Shown piece by piece: positions 11,172 to 19,859 of a DNA stretch of 64,000 nucleotides (its first letter is position 1; the number at the start of each line of letters is the position of its first letter). The notes below the pieces were generated by a model. That model had not been told where the DNA came from, ran no database searches, and was given only the letters and a program-made list of their open reading frames with translations. A program made the position numbers and the translations under genes. The stretch is from Dactylosporangium fulvum (GTDB lineage: Bacteria > Actinomycetota > Actinomycetes > Mycobacteriales > Micromonosporaceae): contig NZ_CP073720.1 in NCBI RefSeq assembly GCF_025137375.1, positions 1,450,501 through 1,514,500 of the forward strand. The letters are read 5' to 3'.

Positions 11172-11957
11172 TCATGAGCGGTCGGTCCAGCGGAACGTCG
11201 CCAGGCACAGCACCAGCCCGCCCACGATCCACGCGGCCAGCACCAGCGCCGTCGTGCCGTGCTGCCAGCCTCCGTCGACCTCCTGCGCGGCGAACGAGTC
11301 GGGCAGGAACACCGACCGCATCCCCTGGCACATCCACTTCAGCGGGAACACCGACGCGATGTCGCGCAGCCAGCCCGGGATGTTCTGGTACGGGATGAAG
11401 ATCCCCGAGATGAACTGCAGGACGATCGCGACCGGGGTGGCGACCGCCGGCCCGCTGCGGCCGCTGCGCGCCAGCGACGAGAACGCGATCCCGCACAGCG
11501 TGCAGGCGGTGATGCCGAGCACGGCGACCCAGACGAAGGTCAGCCACTTGCCGGCCGTGGACGGCAGCGGCAGGTCGAACAGCAGCACGGCGGTGGCCAG
11601 CAGGAGGATCGTCTCGGCCAGACCGATCGCGAGGACCATGACGACCTTGCCGATGAAGTACGCGGTGCGGGGCATCGGCGTGCCACGCAGGCGCTTGAGG
11701 ATGCCCTTCTCGCGCTCGATCGGGATCTGGATGGCCAGCGACTGGAAGCCGGTGGACAGCAGGCCGGCGGCGAGCATGCCGGCGGCGAAGTACTGCGTGT
11801 ACGACACGCCGGGCGCGAGCTCGTCGTTGAAGATCGCGCCGAACAGGACGAGCAGCAGGAGCGGGAACGCGAGCGTGAACACCACCGACTCGCGGCTGCG
11901 CAGGAACTGCTTGATCTCCAGCCCGCCGCGCAGGAGGCCCAGGTGCAGAGTGGTCAT
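11172..11957 (-). CDS. ABC-2 type exporter permease
   Basis: The 261-residue integral membrane protein has about six hydrophobic segments (for example VVFTLAFPLLLLVLFGAIF, then LAETILLLATAVLLFDLPL, then a C-terminal ALVLAAWIVGGLVLCLATF). REKGILKRLRGTPM after the second helix is the typical coupling-region motif of ABC-2 drug and lipid exporters. Its ATG overlaps the stop of the ATPase gene (ATGA at 11954-11957), so the two are translationally coupled and form one transporter. The substrate cannot be told from sequence; daunorubicin-resistance-type systems are the closest class. Confidence 0.9.
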   Translation of the reverse strand: MTTLHLGLLRGGLEIKQFLRSRESVVFTLAFPLLLLVLFGAIFNDELAPGVSYTQYFAAGMLAAGLLSTGFQSLAIQIPIEREKGILKRLRGTPMPRTAYFIGKVVMVLAIGLAETILLLATAVLLFDLPLPSTAGKWLTFVWVAVLGITACTLCGIAFSSLARSGRSGPAVATPVAIVLQFISGIFIPYQNIPGWLRDIASVFPLKWMCQGMRSVFLPDSFAAQEVDGGWQHGTTALVLAAWIVGGLVLCLATFRWTDRS

Positions 11958-12829
11958 TCGCCGGCGCCGATCATCCGCAGGTACACGTCCTCGAGGCTGG
12001 GTCTGGTGACGGTCAGGCCGGGCACCTCGCCGCCGAACTGCTCGGCGAGCCTGGTCACGACCGCGGTCGGGCTGTCGGTCCGCTCGGACCGGGGCCCGTC
12101 GGGGCCGAGCCAGCCGACGGTCGCCGTGCCGCTGCCGCGGTCGCCCAGGCGGTCGGGCGTGTCGACGGCGATGAGCTTGCCGCCGGCCAGCACGCCGACC
12201 CGGTCCGCCAGCGTCTCGGCCTCTTCGAGGTAGTGCGTGGTGAGCAGGATCGTGGTGCCGGCGGCGGCTAGGTCCCGGATGAGGCCCCAGAACTCGCGGC
12301 GCGCCTCCGGGTCGAAGCCCGTCGTCGGCTCGTCGAGGAACAGCAGCTCCGGCCGGCCGACGATGCCCAGGGCGACGTCGAGCCGGCGCTTCTGCCCGCC
12401 GGAGAGCACGCGGGTGCGGTCGTTCTGCTTGTCCGTCAGGCCGACCCTGGCGAGGACCGCGTCGGGGTCGTCGGCCTTGGGGTAGTACTGCGCGAAATGC
12501 TGCACGACCTCGCGCGCCGTCAGGTCGTCGAACTCCCCGGTGCTCTGCAGCACGATGCCGACCCGGGAGCGCCACGTCGCGTCGCCGTGCTGCGGATCGA
12601 CGCCGAGCACCGACACCTCGCCCGAGGTGCGCCTGCGGAAGCCCTCCAGGATCTCGACGGTGGTCGTCTTGCCCGCCCCGTTGGGGCCGAGGAGCGCGAA
12701 CACCTCGCCGTCGTGGACCTCCAGGTCGACACCGTCGACCGCGACAGCGTTCTTGTAGCGCTTGTGGAGCCCGCGCACGGTGATCGCATCCGACACGGCA
12801 CTCACACTAACTGCGGTGACAACTTTCAC
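11954..12829 (-). CDS. ABC exporter ATP-binding protein, DrrA type
   Basis: The product is about 291 residues from GTG 12829. It has Walker A GPNGAGKT at about 48-55, the signature VLSGGQKRRLDVALG, Walker B LLFLDEPTTGFDPEAR and the switch His in TTHYLEEAE. The C-terminal 80 residues are the extra domain of DrrA-type ATPases. Start choice is uncertain: GTG 12829 lies 10 nt after TAACTA (12840-12845), which would give a near-leaderless mRNA, while GTG 12805 would remove eight residues. The gene is divergent from the mutase at 12866 with only 36 bp between them, and a palindrome (12843-12856) overlaps its probable -10. Confidence 0.92.
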   Translation of the reverse strand: MKVVTAVSVSAVSDAITVRGLHKRYKNAVAVDGVDLEVHDGEVFALLGPNGAGKTTTVEILEGFRRRTSGEVSVLGVDPQHGDATWRSRVGIVLQSTGEFDDLTAREVVQHFAQYYPKADDPDAVLARVGLTDKQNDRTRVLSGGQKRRLDVALGIVGRPELLFLDEPTTGFDPEARREFWGLIRDLAAAGTTILLTTHYLEEAETLADRVGVLAGGKLIAVDTPDRLGDRGSGTATVGWLGPDGPRSERTDSPTAVVTRLAEQFGGEVPGLTVTRPSLEDVYLRMIGAGE

Positions 12830-12842
12830 CCACGCGCCATAG

Positions 12843-12856
12843 TTACCGTTCAGTAA
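12843..12856. promoter_or_regulatory. Palindromic operator candidate between ABC exporter and ecm
   Basis: TTACCGTTCAGTAA is a 14-bp imperfect palindrome of the form TTACYGWWCRGTAA. The same sequence in reverse orientation, with one terminal change, lies upstream of ccr at 53449. It overlaps TAACTA, a possible -10 for the ABC gene, and its right end touches the AAGGTG ribosome-binding site of ecm (12855-12860). Size and symmetry suit a TetR-family repressor. Confidence 0.6.
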
Positions 12857-12865
12857 GGTGCACGT

Positions 12866-14857
12866 ATGGTCTCAGAGAGGCTCCCAGAGCGCGACCGCCC
12901 GTGGGTCATGCGGACCTACGCCGGCCACTCGTCGGCCGCCGCGTCCAACGCGCTCTTCCGCCGCAACCTGGCCAAAGGTCAGACGGGGCTCTCGGTCGCC
13001 TTCGACCTGCCCACCCAGACCGGCTACGACCCCGACGCCGAGCTCGCCCGGGGTGAGGTGGGGCGGGTCGGTGTGCCGATCGCCCACCTCGGCGACATGC
13101 GCACCCTGTTCGACGGCATCGATCTCGGCCGGGCCAACACCTCGATGACGATCAACGCGACGGCCATGTGGCTGCTGGCGCTGTACGTGACGTGCGCGCG
13201 CGAGCACGACGTGCCGATCGGGTCGCTGGCCGGCACCACGCAGAACGACATCGTCAAGGAGTACCTGTCGCGGGGCACGCATATCTTCCCGCCCGGGCCG
13301 TCGCTGCGCCTGACCACCGACACCATCGCCTGGACCGTGGCCAACTGCCCGAAGTGGAACCCGGTCAACATCTGCTCGTACCACCTCCAGGAGGCCGGCG
13401 CGACGCCGGTCCAGGAGGTCGCCTTCGCCCTGGCGACCGCGATCGCCGTGCTCGACGCGGTGCGTGACTCCGGCCAGGTGCCCGCCGAGCGCTTCGCCGA
13501 CGTTGTCGCGCGGATCTCGTTCTTCGTCAACGCCTCGGTGCGGTTCGTCGAGGAGACGGCGAAGATGCGCGCCTTCACGGCGCTGTGGTCGTCGATCACC
13601 GAGTCCCGCTACGGCGTCACCGATCCGGCCGCCCGGCGCTTCCGCTACGGCGTGCAGGTCAACTCGCTGGGGCTCACCGAGGCGCAGCCGGAGAACAACG
13701 TCCAGCGGATCGTCCTGGAGATGCTGGGGGTGACGCTGTCGCGGGGTGCGCGGGCACGGGCCGTGCAGCTCCCGGCCTGGAACGAGGCGCTCGGCCTGCC
13801 GCGGCCCTGGGACCAGCAGTGGTCCCTGCGGATGCAGCAGGTGCTGGCGTTCGAGTCCGACCTGCTGGAGTACCCGGACCTGTTCGAGGGTTCCCACGTG
13901 ATGGCGGCGCTGGTCGACGAGATCGTCACCGGCGCGACCGCGGAGCTCGACCGGGTGCTGGAAATGGGCGGCGTGGTGGCCGCCGTCGAGTCCGGCTACC
14001 TCAAGAGCGCCCTGGTCGCGTCGCTCGCCGAGCGCCGGGCACGCATGGAGCGTGGCGACGACGTCGTGGTCGGCGTCAACCGGTTCACCGAGACCGAGCC
14101 GTCACCGCTGATGGCGGCCGGTGCCGCGGCCATCGAGCAGATCGACCCCGCGGTCGAGGCGGCGGCGGTCGCGGCGGTCGCCGAGTGGCGGGCGTCCCGC
14201 GGCGACGCGAGCGCCGCCCTGGAGGCGCTGCGGGCGGCGGCCTCGGGGGAGACCAACCTCATGGAGGCCACGCTCGAGTGCGTGCGCGCCGGGGTCACCA
14301 CCGGCGAGTGGGCGGGCACGCTGCGGTCGGTCTTCGGCGAGTACCGCGCGCCGACCGGCCTCTCCGCCTCGGTGTCCCCGCCGACGGCCGGCGGCCACCT
14401 GGAGCGGGTCCGCGAGCGGGTCCGGCAGACCGCGGACGAGCTGGGCAGCGGGCGCCTGCGCATGCTGGTCGGCAAGCCCGGGCTCGACGGCCACTCCAAC
14501 GGCGCGGAGCAGATCGCGGTGCGCGCCCGGGACGCCGGCTTCGAGGTCGTCTACCAGGGCATCCGGCTGACCCCGGCGCAGATCGTCGCCGCGGCGGTCG
14601 AGGAGGACGTCGACCTGGTCGGCCTGTCGGTGCTCTCCGGTTCCCATCTCGCGGCGGTGGCGTCGGTACTGTCCGGGCTGCGCGCCGAGGGCCTCTCCGA
14701 CGTGCCGGTGGTCGTCGGCGGCATCATCCCGCCCGACGACGCCGAGGTGCTCCGCGAGTCGGGTGTGGCGCGGGTCTTCACCCCTAAGGACTTCGCCATC
14801 ACCGACGTGGTGAACGAGCTCGTCACCGTGGTGCGGGAGGCCCACAACCTTTCCTAG
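12866..14857 (+). CDS. ecm: Ethylmalonyl-CoA mutase (MeaA type), B12-dependent
   Basis: The 663-residue protein begins with the MeaA-like opening RPWVMRTYAGHSS and has the full catalytic TIM barrel followed by its own B12-binding domain with DGHSNG near residue 540 (the DxHxxG lower-ligand motif). The substrate-pocket pair is Tyr18 and Arg136, 118 residues apart, matching Tyr89/Arg207 of methylmalonyl-CoA mutase. This fits a substrate with a free carboxylate. Together with Ccr at 51996 it marks the ethylmalonyl-CoA pathway, converting ethylmalonyl-CoA to methylsuccinyl-CoA. AAGGTG at 12855-12860 supports ATG 12866. Plain methylmalonyl-CoA mutase is the alternative, but the short N-terminus and sequence favour MeaA/Ecm. 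Confidence 0.9.
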   Translation: MVSERLPERDRPWVMRTYAGHSSAAASNALFRRNLAKGQTGLSVAFDLPTQTGYDPDAELARGEVGRVGVPIAHLGDMRTLFDGIDLGRANTSMTINATAMWLLALYVTCAREHDVPIGSLAGTTQNDIVKEYLSRGTHIFPPGPSLRLTTDTIAWTVANCPKWNPVNICSYHLQEAGATPVQEVAFALATAIAVLDAVRDSGQVPAERFADVVARISFFVNASVRFVEETAKMRAFTALWSSITESRYGVTDPAARRFRYGVQVNSLGLTEAQPENNVQRIVLEMLGVTLSRGARARAVQLPAWNEALGLPRPWDQQWSLRMQQVLAFESDLLEYPDLFEGSHVMAALVDEIVTGATAELDRVLEMGGVVAAVESGYLKSALVASLAERRARMERGDDVVVGVNRFTETEPSPLMAAGAAAIEQIDPAVEAAAVAAVAEWRASRGDASAALEALRAAASGETNLMEATLECVRAGVTTGEWAGTLRSVFGEYRAPTGLSASVSPPTAGGHLERVRERVRQTADELGSGRLRMLVGKPGLDGHSNGAEQIAVRARDAGFEVVYQGIRLTPAQIVAAAVEEDVDLVGLSVLSGSHLAAVASVLSGLRAEGLSDVPVVVGGIIPPDDAEVLRESGVARVFTPKDFAITDVVNELVTVVREAHNLS

Positions 14858-14941
14858 TCACCATGCAACCCCGTCGGCTTCGACATGCTGCTCCCCGTGG
14901 CGACGGCCCTGGCCCGCGAGGTGCGCTGAACGGCGCTTCGG

Positions 14942-15571
14942 TCAGGACGGTCTGTAGCCCTGGGCGTGGGCCCACTTCGCGGCTTCCTTCTCGGCCTTGC
15001 GGCGCTTCCGGCGGCGCAGCAGCCAGCCGAATCCGAGGAAGAGCAGCAGCAGGAACAGCAGGACCAGCACCGGCAGGACGATCGCGATCACCGACAGCAG
15101 CACGCTGGCGACGTCCTCGACGGTGCTGGCCACCGGGGCGCCGAAGCCGACCGTCGTGGCGTTGATGACCGGCCGTGACACGGCCTTCATGCCGTGCACG
15201 CCGAGTGAGATCGCGCCGCCGACGACGATCGGGATCCATTGATGGCTGCTGAAGAAGTCGCCCGGGTCGGTGACCGTCACCGTCGAGGAACTCGACGCCG
15301 CGCCGAAGGCGAGCCCGCCCGCCGTCGGCCGGACGAAGGTCTGGATCACGTCATTGACGTGGTCGACCACCGGCACCTTGTCGGCGACGAACTCGATGGC
15401 CAGCAGCACCGCGACGATCGCCAGTGTCCAGCCGTTCTCCATCCACGCCCAGTTGGAGGGCAGGGTGATGAGGTCGGTGTACCGCGCGAGCACGCCGATG
15501 GCCAGCAAAGGGATGTACGCGTTCAGCCCCGCCGATGTCGCCAGGCCGAGACCGGTCAATGACTCCAACAC
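14942..15571 (-). CDS. DUF4126 membrane protein
   Basis: The product is about 209 residues from GTG 15571. The N-terminus LESLTGLGLATSAGLNAYIP is the DUF4126 signature. There are four or five hydrophobic stretches, a Gly-rich central helix (WIPIVVGGAISLGVHGMKA) and a basic tail (RRRKRRKAEKEAAKWA) after the last helix. Its function is unknown. CATGCT lies 6 nt before the GTG and may be a weak leaderless -10. It diverges from nucS with 64 bp between starts, and its 3' end faces the end of ecm across 84 bp. Confidence 0.85.
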   Translation of the reverse strand: MLESLTGLGLATSAGLNAYIPLLAIGVLARYTDLITLPSNWAWMENGWTLAIVAVLLAIEFVADKVPVVDHVNDVIQTFVRPTAGGLAFGAASSSSTVTVTDPGDFFSSHQWIPIVVGGAISLGVHGMKAVSRPVINATTVGFGAPVASTVEDVASVLLSVIAIVLPVLVLLFLLLLFLGFGWLLRRRKRRKAEKEAAKWAHAQGYRPS

Positions 15572-15623
15572 GCCCTCAGCATGACACCGGGACGCCAATC
15601 CGGCTGGTTCGGGATGCTCCGCG

Positions 15624-15629
15624 TAGGCT
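15624..15629 (+). promoter_or_regulatory. -10 element of leaderless nucS mRNA
   Basis: TAGGCT fits the actinobacterial TANNNT -10 and ends exactly 6 nt before GTG 15636, placing transcription start on the start codon. No Shine-Dalgarno sequence precedes the gene. I see no strong -35. Confidence 0.55.
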
Positions 15630-15635
15630 GTCGCG

Positions 15636-16295
15636 GTGCGTCTTGTCATCGCCAAGTGTTCGGTCGACTACATCGGCCGGCTCACGGCCCACCTGCCGCC
15701 CGCGACCCGCCTCCTGCTCATGAAGGCTGATGGTTCGATCTCGATCCACGCCGATGACCGGGCATACAAGCCGCTCAACTGGATGAGCCCGCCCTGCCGG
15801 CTGGAGGAGTCCGAGGGCCTGTGGAAGGTCGTCAACAAGGCCGGCGAGGAGCTGCGGATCACGATCGAGGAGATCCTGCACGACTCGTCGCACGAGCTGG
15901 GCGTCGACCCGGGCCTGGTCAAGGACGGCGTGGAGGCCCACCTGCAGGAGCTGCTGGCCGCCGCGCCGCAGACGCTCGGCCAGGGCTTCACGCTGATCCG
16001 CCGTGAGTACATGACGGCCATCGGCCCGGTCGACCTGCTCTGCAAGGACGGCGAGGGCGCCACGGTCGCGGTCGAGATCAAGCGCCGCGGCGAGATCGAC
16101 GGCGTCGAGCAGCTGACGAGATATCTCGAGCTGCTCGGCCGTGATCCGCTGCTGGCCCCGGTGAGCGGCATCTTCGCCGCCCAGGAGATCAAGCCGCAGG
16201 CGCGGGTGCTGGCCGAGGACCGGGGCATCCGCTGCGTGGTGCTCGACTACAACGCGCTGCGCGGCATCGAGCGGGACGAGCTGACCCTCTTCTGA
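15636..16295 (+). CDS. nucS: Mismatch-specific endonuclease NucS
   Basis: The 219-residue protein begins [20 protein letters not shown], the NucS/EndoMS N-terminal domain. Its C-terminal PD-(D/E)xK nuclease core is visible in [18 protein letters not shown] and [10 protein letters not shown]. NucS replaces MutS/MutL in most actinobacteria: it cuts both strands at mismatches and starts non-canonical mismatch repair. It usually acts with the beta clamp through a C-terminal motif, and the ending RDELTLF fits such a peptide. The GTG start is supported by the -10 at 15624. A bidirectional hairpin follows. Confidence 0.95.
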   Translation: MRLVIAKCSVDYIGRLTAHLPPATRLLLMKADGSISIHADDRAYKPLNWMSPPCRLEESEGLWKVVNKAGEELRITIEEILHDSSHELGVDPGLVKDGVEAHLQELLAAAPQTLGQGFTLIRREYMTAIGPVDLLCKDGEGATVAVEIKRRGEIDGVEQLTRYLELLGRDPLLAPVSGIFAAQEIKPQARVLAEDRGIRCVVLDYNALRGIERDELTLF

Positions 16296-16321
16296 TCGTT
16301 TGCCGGCTGTGCCGACCCTTC

Positions 16322-16363
16322 GTGGTAGGAAAACTTGGCCTATGACCCAAGTTTTCCTACCAC
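16322..16363. terminator. Bidirectional hairpin terminator between nucS and aldehyde dehydrogenase
   Basis: A perfect 17-bp inverted repeat (arms 16322-16338 and 16347-16363, GTGGTAGGAAAACTTGG and its complement) has an 8-nt loop. The A/T-rich part of the arms supplies T-tracts on either strand. It sits between two convergent genes, ending both. Confidence 0.85.
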
Positions 16364-16371
16364 CGGGCGGG

Positions 16372-17886
16372 TCAGCTGTTCTGGTGGGACCGGCCGTGGA
16401 CCAGGCGGACCACCTTGACGATCTGGGCCATGGTTTTCTCGGTGCGGTCGAAGGTCATGGCGGCCAGGACCGTCGGGCCGCGGCGCTTCACGATCGCCTT
16501 CGGGCGGGTGAACTCGCGCAGGCCGTCCTCGCCGTGGATGCGGCCGAAGCCGGAGCCGCCGACGCCGCCGAAGGGCAGTGACGGCATCCCGGCGAACGTC
16601 AGCGCCGAGTTCACCGAGGTCATCCCGGACCGGATCCGCCGCGCGAGGTCCACGCCGCCCGACTTGGCGAACACCGCGCCGCCCAGGCCGTATCCGGTGC
16701 CGTTGGTCAGCCGGACCGCCTCGTCGGCGTCGCGGACGCGGGTGATCGTCAGGGTGGGGCCGAACGTCTCCTCCTGTACCGCCGCGGCATCCTCCGGCAC
16801 GTCGACCAGGATCGTCGGGCTGACGAACGGCGGCCGGACCGCCTCGGCGCCGCCGAGCACCGCCCGGCCGCCCCGGGTGAGGGCGTCCTCGATGTGCCGG
16901 CGGATGACGTCGATCTGGGACGGCATGGTGATCGGGCCGATGTCGGCCCCGGCGTCCGCGCCGACCTGGAGCTTCGCGGCGCGGGAGACCACCCGGCCGA
17001 GGAAGTCGTCGTAGACCGCGTCGGCGACGTAGACCCGCTCGATGCCGACGCAGGTCTGGCCGGCGTTGGTCAGGCCGCCCCAGACGCAGGCCGCCGCGGC
17101 GGCGTCGAGGTCGGCGTCGGCGGCCACGATCATCGAGTCCTTGCCGCCGCACTCGAGCAGCACCGGGGTCAGCGACTCGGCGGCCGCGGCCATGACCTTC
17201 TTGCCGGTGGCGGTCGAGCCGGTGAACGCGATCTTGTCGACCCCGGAGCGGCACAGGGCCGCGCCGACGTCGCCCATGCCGTGGACGATCTGCAGGACGG
17301 GCTGCTCGGGAACCACCTCGGCGAACCGGTCGACCAGCCACTGCCCGACCGCCGGGGTGTACTCGCTGGGCTTGAAGACGACCGCGTTGCCCGCCGCCAG
17401 CGCGTAGGCGATCGAGCCCATCGGGGTGAGCACCGGGTAGTTCCACGGGCCGATGACCCCGACGACACCGAGGGGGAGATACTCCAGGTACGACGTGTGC
17501 TCCTTGAGCAGGAGCGAGCTGCTGACCCGGCGCCGTCCGAGGACCTTCCGCGCGTGCTGCGCGGCCCACGCGATGTGGTCGACGGCGGCGATGGCCTCGA
17601 CCAGCGCGTCGGCGGTCGGCTTGCCGCCCTCGCGGTGCATGAGCTCGGCGAGCTCGTCGATGCGGTTGGCGAGCAGGCTGCGGTAGGCGAGCAGTCGCCG
17701 CCTGCGACCGGCGAACTCCAGGCCCGCCCACCACGCGGCCGCGTCACGGGCGCGGGCCACGGCGACGGTGAGATGATCAGGGGAGGCGACCGGGAATCGG
17801 CCGACCTCCTCGCCGCTGGCGGGGTTGGTCGAGATCAGCGAGCCCTCGTCGATGGCGGGGACGCCGGGAGTTCGCGTGACGGTCAT
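16372..17886 (-). CDS. NAD(P)-dependent aldehyde dehydrogenase
   Basis: The 504-residue protein belongs to the aldehyde dehydrogenase superfamily. It has GVVGVIGPWNYPV, the cofactor loop FTGSTATGKKV, the general-base Glu in LLECGGKDS and the nucleophile Cys in NAGQTCVGIERVYV. The short C-terminus after LPFGGVGGSGFGRIHG and the overall form resemble succinate-semialdehyde or coniferyl-aldehyde-type enzymes; the substrate is not determinable. I start at ATG 17886 (MTVTRT). The frame is open for another 48 codons without similarity. TACACT lies exactly 6 nt before the ATG, pointing to a leaderless transcript. Confidence 0.92.
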   Translation of the reverse strand: MTVTRTPGVPAIDEGSLISTNPASGEEVGRFPVASPDHLTVAVARARDAAAWWAGLEFAGRRRRLLAYRSLLANRIDELAELMHREGGKPTADALVEAIAAVDHIAWAAQHARKVLGRRRVSSSLLLKEHTSYLEYLPLGVVGVIGPWNYPVLTPMGSIAYALAAGNAVVFKPSEYTPAVGQWLVDRFAEVVPEQPVLQIVHGMGDVGAALCRSGVDKIAFTGSTATGKKVMAAAAESLTPVLLECGGKDSMIVAADADLDAAAAACVWGGLTNAGQTCVGIERVYVADAVYDDFLGRVVSRAAKLQVGADAGADIGPITMPSQIDVIRRHIEDALTRGGRAVLGGAEAVRPPFVSPTILVDVPEDAAAVQEETFGPTLTITRVRDADEAVRLTNGTGYGLGGAVFAKSGGVDLARRIRSGMTSVNSALTFAGMPSLPFGGVGGSGFGRIHGEDGLREFTRPKAIVKRRGPTVLAAMTFDRTEKTMAQIVKVVRLVHGRSHQNS

Positions 17887-17992
17887 GGCGCGAGTGTAGA
17901 CCCGGAAATTACTCACAAGTAGGCCGCGGATCCATGTCGAGGACCGAAGTGGCGCTCCGACCGGTTGGCAAACGACGAGCCAGGAGAAACCG

Positions 17993-18805
17993 ATGAAGAC
18001 CGAGACCCTCACCGTGCCGGGCGCCACCATCTACTACGAGGTCCGTGGCAGTGGGCCCGTGCTGCTGCTGGTCTGCGGCGGCATCTACGACGCGGAGGGC
18101 TTCGCGGGGCTGGCCGACGGGCTCGCCGACAGCCGGACCGTCGTCACCTACGACCGGCGCGGCAACTCCCGCAGCCCGCTGGACGGCCCGCCCGCCAGGC
18201 AGAGCGTCGAGGAGCACGCCGACGACGCGTACCGGCTGCTCGCCGCGGTCGGAGTGACCGAGGACGAGCCGGCCGAGGTGTTCGGCAACAGCTCCGGCGC
18301 GACGATCGCCCTGGAGATGACCGCCCGGCACCCCGAGCTCGTGCGCACGGTCGTCGCCCACGAGCCGCCGAACTTCGAGCTGCTGCCGGACTTCGACCGG
18401 TTCCGGACCCTGACGCGACGCGTCGAGGAGACCTACCGGCAGGCCGGCTGGGGCGCGGCGATGGGCGTGTTCGGCGAGGGCATGGGTGAGGGACACCAGG
18501 ACGCCGGCGAGCCGCCGTCGCCGGAGTTCGCCGCGCGGATGCAGAAGAACGTGGAATTCTTCGTCGGTTACGAGGTGCCGCCGGTCGGCGCCTACCTGCC
18601 CGACCTCGACGCGCTGCGGTCCGGCGCCACGCGCGTGGTGCCCGCCGTCGGCGCCGCGAGCACCGGCGAGCCGCCGAACCGGGTCGGTCTGGAGCTGGCC
18701 ACCCGGCTCGAGACGACCGCCGAGGTCTTCCCCGGCGGCCACGGCGGCTTCGGCGACGCCGCGAACTTCGGCCCGAAGCTCCGCGAGGTCCTGGACCGCG
18801 AGTAG
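17993..18805 (+). CDS. Alpha/beta hydrolase
   Basis: The 270-residue protein has an alpha/beta-hydrolase fold. The oxyanion region is LLLVCGGIYDAEGF, the nucleophile elbow is FGNSSGATIAL (Ser of NSSGA), and a late His lies in FPGGHGGFGD. The elbow GNSSGA differs from the common GHSxG and is typical of a group of uncharacterised actinobacterial hydrolases. The ATG is preceded by CAGGAGAAACCG. It stands alone, divergent from the aldehyde dehydrogenase and followed by the repeat island. The substrate is unknown. Confidence 0.87.
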   Translation: MKTETLTVPGATIYYEVRGSGPVLLLVCGGIYDAEGFAGLADGLADSRTVVTYDRRGNSRSPLDGPPARQSVEEHADDAYRLLAAVGVTEDEPAEVFGNSSGATIALEMTARHPELVRTVVAHEPPNFELLPDFDRFRTLTRRVEETYRQAGWGAAMGVFGEGMGEGHQDAGEPPSPEFAARMQKNVEFFVGYEVPPVGAYLPDLDALRSGATRVVPAVGAASTGEPPNRVGLELATRLETTAEVFPGGHGGFGDAANFGPKLREVLDRE

Positions 18806-18997
18806 GGCGCGGGTGGGGCGTCTTCGCGGTACTCCGCTGGGGGATGCACGCGCTCGCCCGGCGTGTGGGCTCACCGCACAGGCCACCCTCAACGCCGTCG
18901 GAGTCGAGGCGATCAACATGGCGGCCTCGGCAAGTGGCGCTGGCCGTGGGTTTCGACGTTCTTCGTCGCGTCCGCTGCGCCCTTCAGGGTTCAGCAT

Positions 18998-19026
18998 CCA
19001 TGATCGCGAACTTGCCGCAATCATGG
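18998..19026. repeat. Short dispersed hairpin, copy 1
   Basis: Arms CCATGATCGCG and CGCAATCATGG (10 of 11 paired) enclose a 7-nt loop. A related copy lies at 46919-46947, with GAACTTG at the same offset from CATGAT. Confidence 0.6.
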
Positions 19027-19061
19027 CCAAGCGCCGGGGCGAAGCGCGCGGGACCGAGCGG

Positions 19062-19129
19062 CCAGTTTCATGATCGCGAAGCGTTTGTGTAGCCAGGGGT
19101 GCACAAACGCTTCGCGATCATGAAACTGG
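19062..19129. repeat. 28-bp perfect inverted repeat
   Basis: Arms at 19062-19089 and 19102-19129 match perfectly over 28 bp around a 12-nt loop. The arm begins CCAGTTTCATGATCGCGAAG. It is too long for a simple terminator and has no flanking target duplication that I can see. Confidence 0.85.
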
Positions 19130-19278
19130 TGGCCGAACCGCCCGACCGCGCCCAGCCGCGGCACTCGTGATTGCGGCCGCGGCGGAGCCGGGACTGTCAA
19201 GATCTTTTACCGTCCCGTGGAGTCTCCTCGATCATGGTCGATGGGGGTTGTTGTCGTGGGTTCCGGCCGGTTTGTGGC

Positions 19279-19305
19279 CGTGATCGCGATGAGTTCGCGA
19301 CCACG
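19279..19305. repeat. 11-bp inverted repeat with GATCGCGA core
   Basis: CGTGATCGCGA pairs with TCGCGACCACG over a 5-nt loop, with one mismatch. It has the same design as 19833-19859. Confidence 0.55.
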
Positions 19306-19430
19306 AGTGCGGCGGTTGAGTCTGGCCGGGGTGGTGCGGCTGCGGTCGTAGATCAAGGGAAACTTCGGGCTGCCTGGATAGCCAGATGTTTCCGATGATC
19401 AAGGAACCCGGGTCGGGCCAAGCGCGGAGC

Positions 19431-19528
19431 GCGGCCCGGCCCCGTGCCACGGGTGTCGCGGCCCGGCCCCGTGCCACGGGTGTCGCGGCCCGGCCCCGCG
19501 CCACGGGCGTCGCGGCCCGGCCCCGCGG
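19431..19528 (+). repeat. 27-bp tandem repeat, about 3.6 copies
   Basis: Units at 19431-19457, 19458-19484 and 19485-19511, then a partial unit, share GCGGCCCGGCCCC then CCACGGG. The first two are identical and the third has two substitutions. The period of 27 would encode nine-residue repeats, but no supported gene spans it. Confidence 0.85.
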
Positions 19529-19579
19529 TGCGGTTTTGTGGCCGGCCTGTGGCGCGGCGCCGCTTGACACGGTTCTTTG

Positions 19580-19810
19580 CATGATCACGGAGACTTGGTG
19601 CACCCCTGGAGCCTGTCGCGCAATTCGGATCCCTCGCGCGTCAACCCCGACAACCGCGCCGATCTTGGAGTTGTGGTCCTTGACAAATCCGGACAAATTC
19701 GGAGGTTCATGGCGCCACAACTCCAAGATCGGCGCGTAGTTGGGCCGCCAACGCTGTCCCAGCGAATTGCGCAACAGGCTCCCTGGCTACACCAAGTCTC
19801 CGTGATCATG
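19580..19810. repeat. Nested inverted-repeat element, 231 bp
   Basis: Outer arms at 19580-19627 and 19763-19810 are 48 nt each and pair at about 43 positions. Both begin CATGATCACGGAGACTTGG when read inward. Within the loop lies a second, perfect 21-bp inverted repeat (19656-19676 and 19715-19735). The inner part, 19661-19730, has a relative at 61998-62067. The arrangement looks like one hairpin element inserted inside another. Confidence 0.8.
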
Positions 19811-19832
19811 AACTATGACCGGCCGTGCTCGG

Positions 19833-19859
19833 CGTGATCGCGAACGCATCGCGATCACG
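19833..19859. repeat. Perfect 11-bp inverted repeat
   Basis: CGTGATCGCGA and TCGCGATCACG flank a 5-nt loop. It is one of several hairpins in this island that contain GATCGCGA. Confidence 0.6.

Noticed and set aside
12866..14857. Ordinary methylmalonyl-CoA mutase
   Set aside because: The single chain of 663 residues with MeaA-like N-terminus, plus ccr in the window, favours ethylmalonyl-CoA mutase, though the pocket residues alone do not separate the two.
19386..19739. Frame with nine-residue repeats over the 27-bp tandem repeat
   Set aside because: Repeats are readable on both strands, no ribosome-binding site exists and the flanks are hairpins, so a DNA repeat is the simpler reading.
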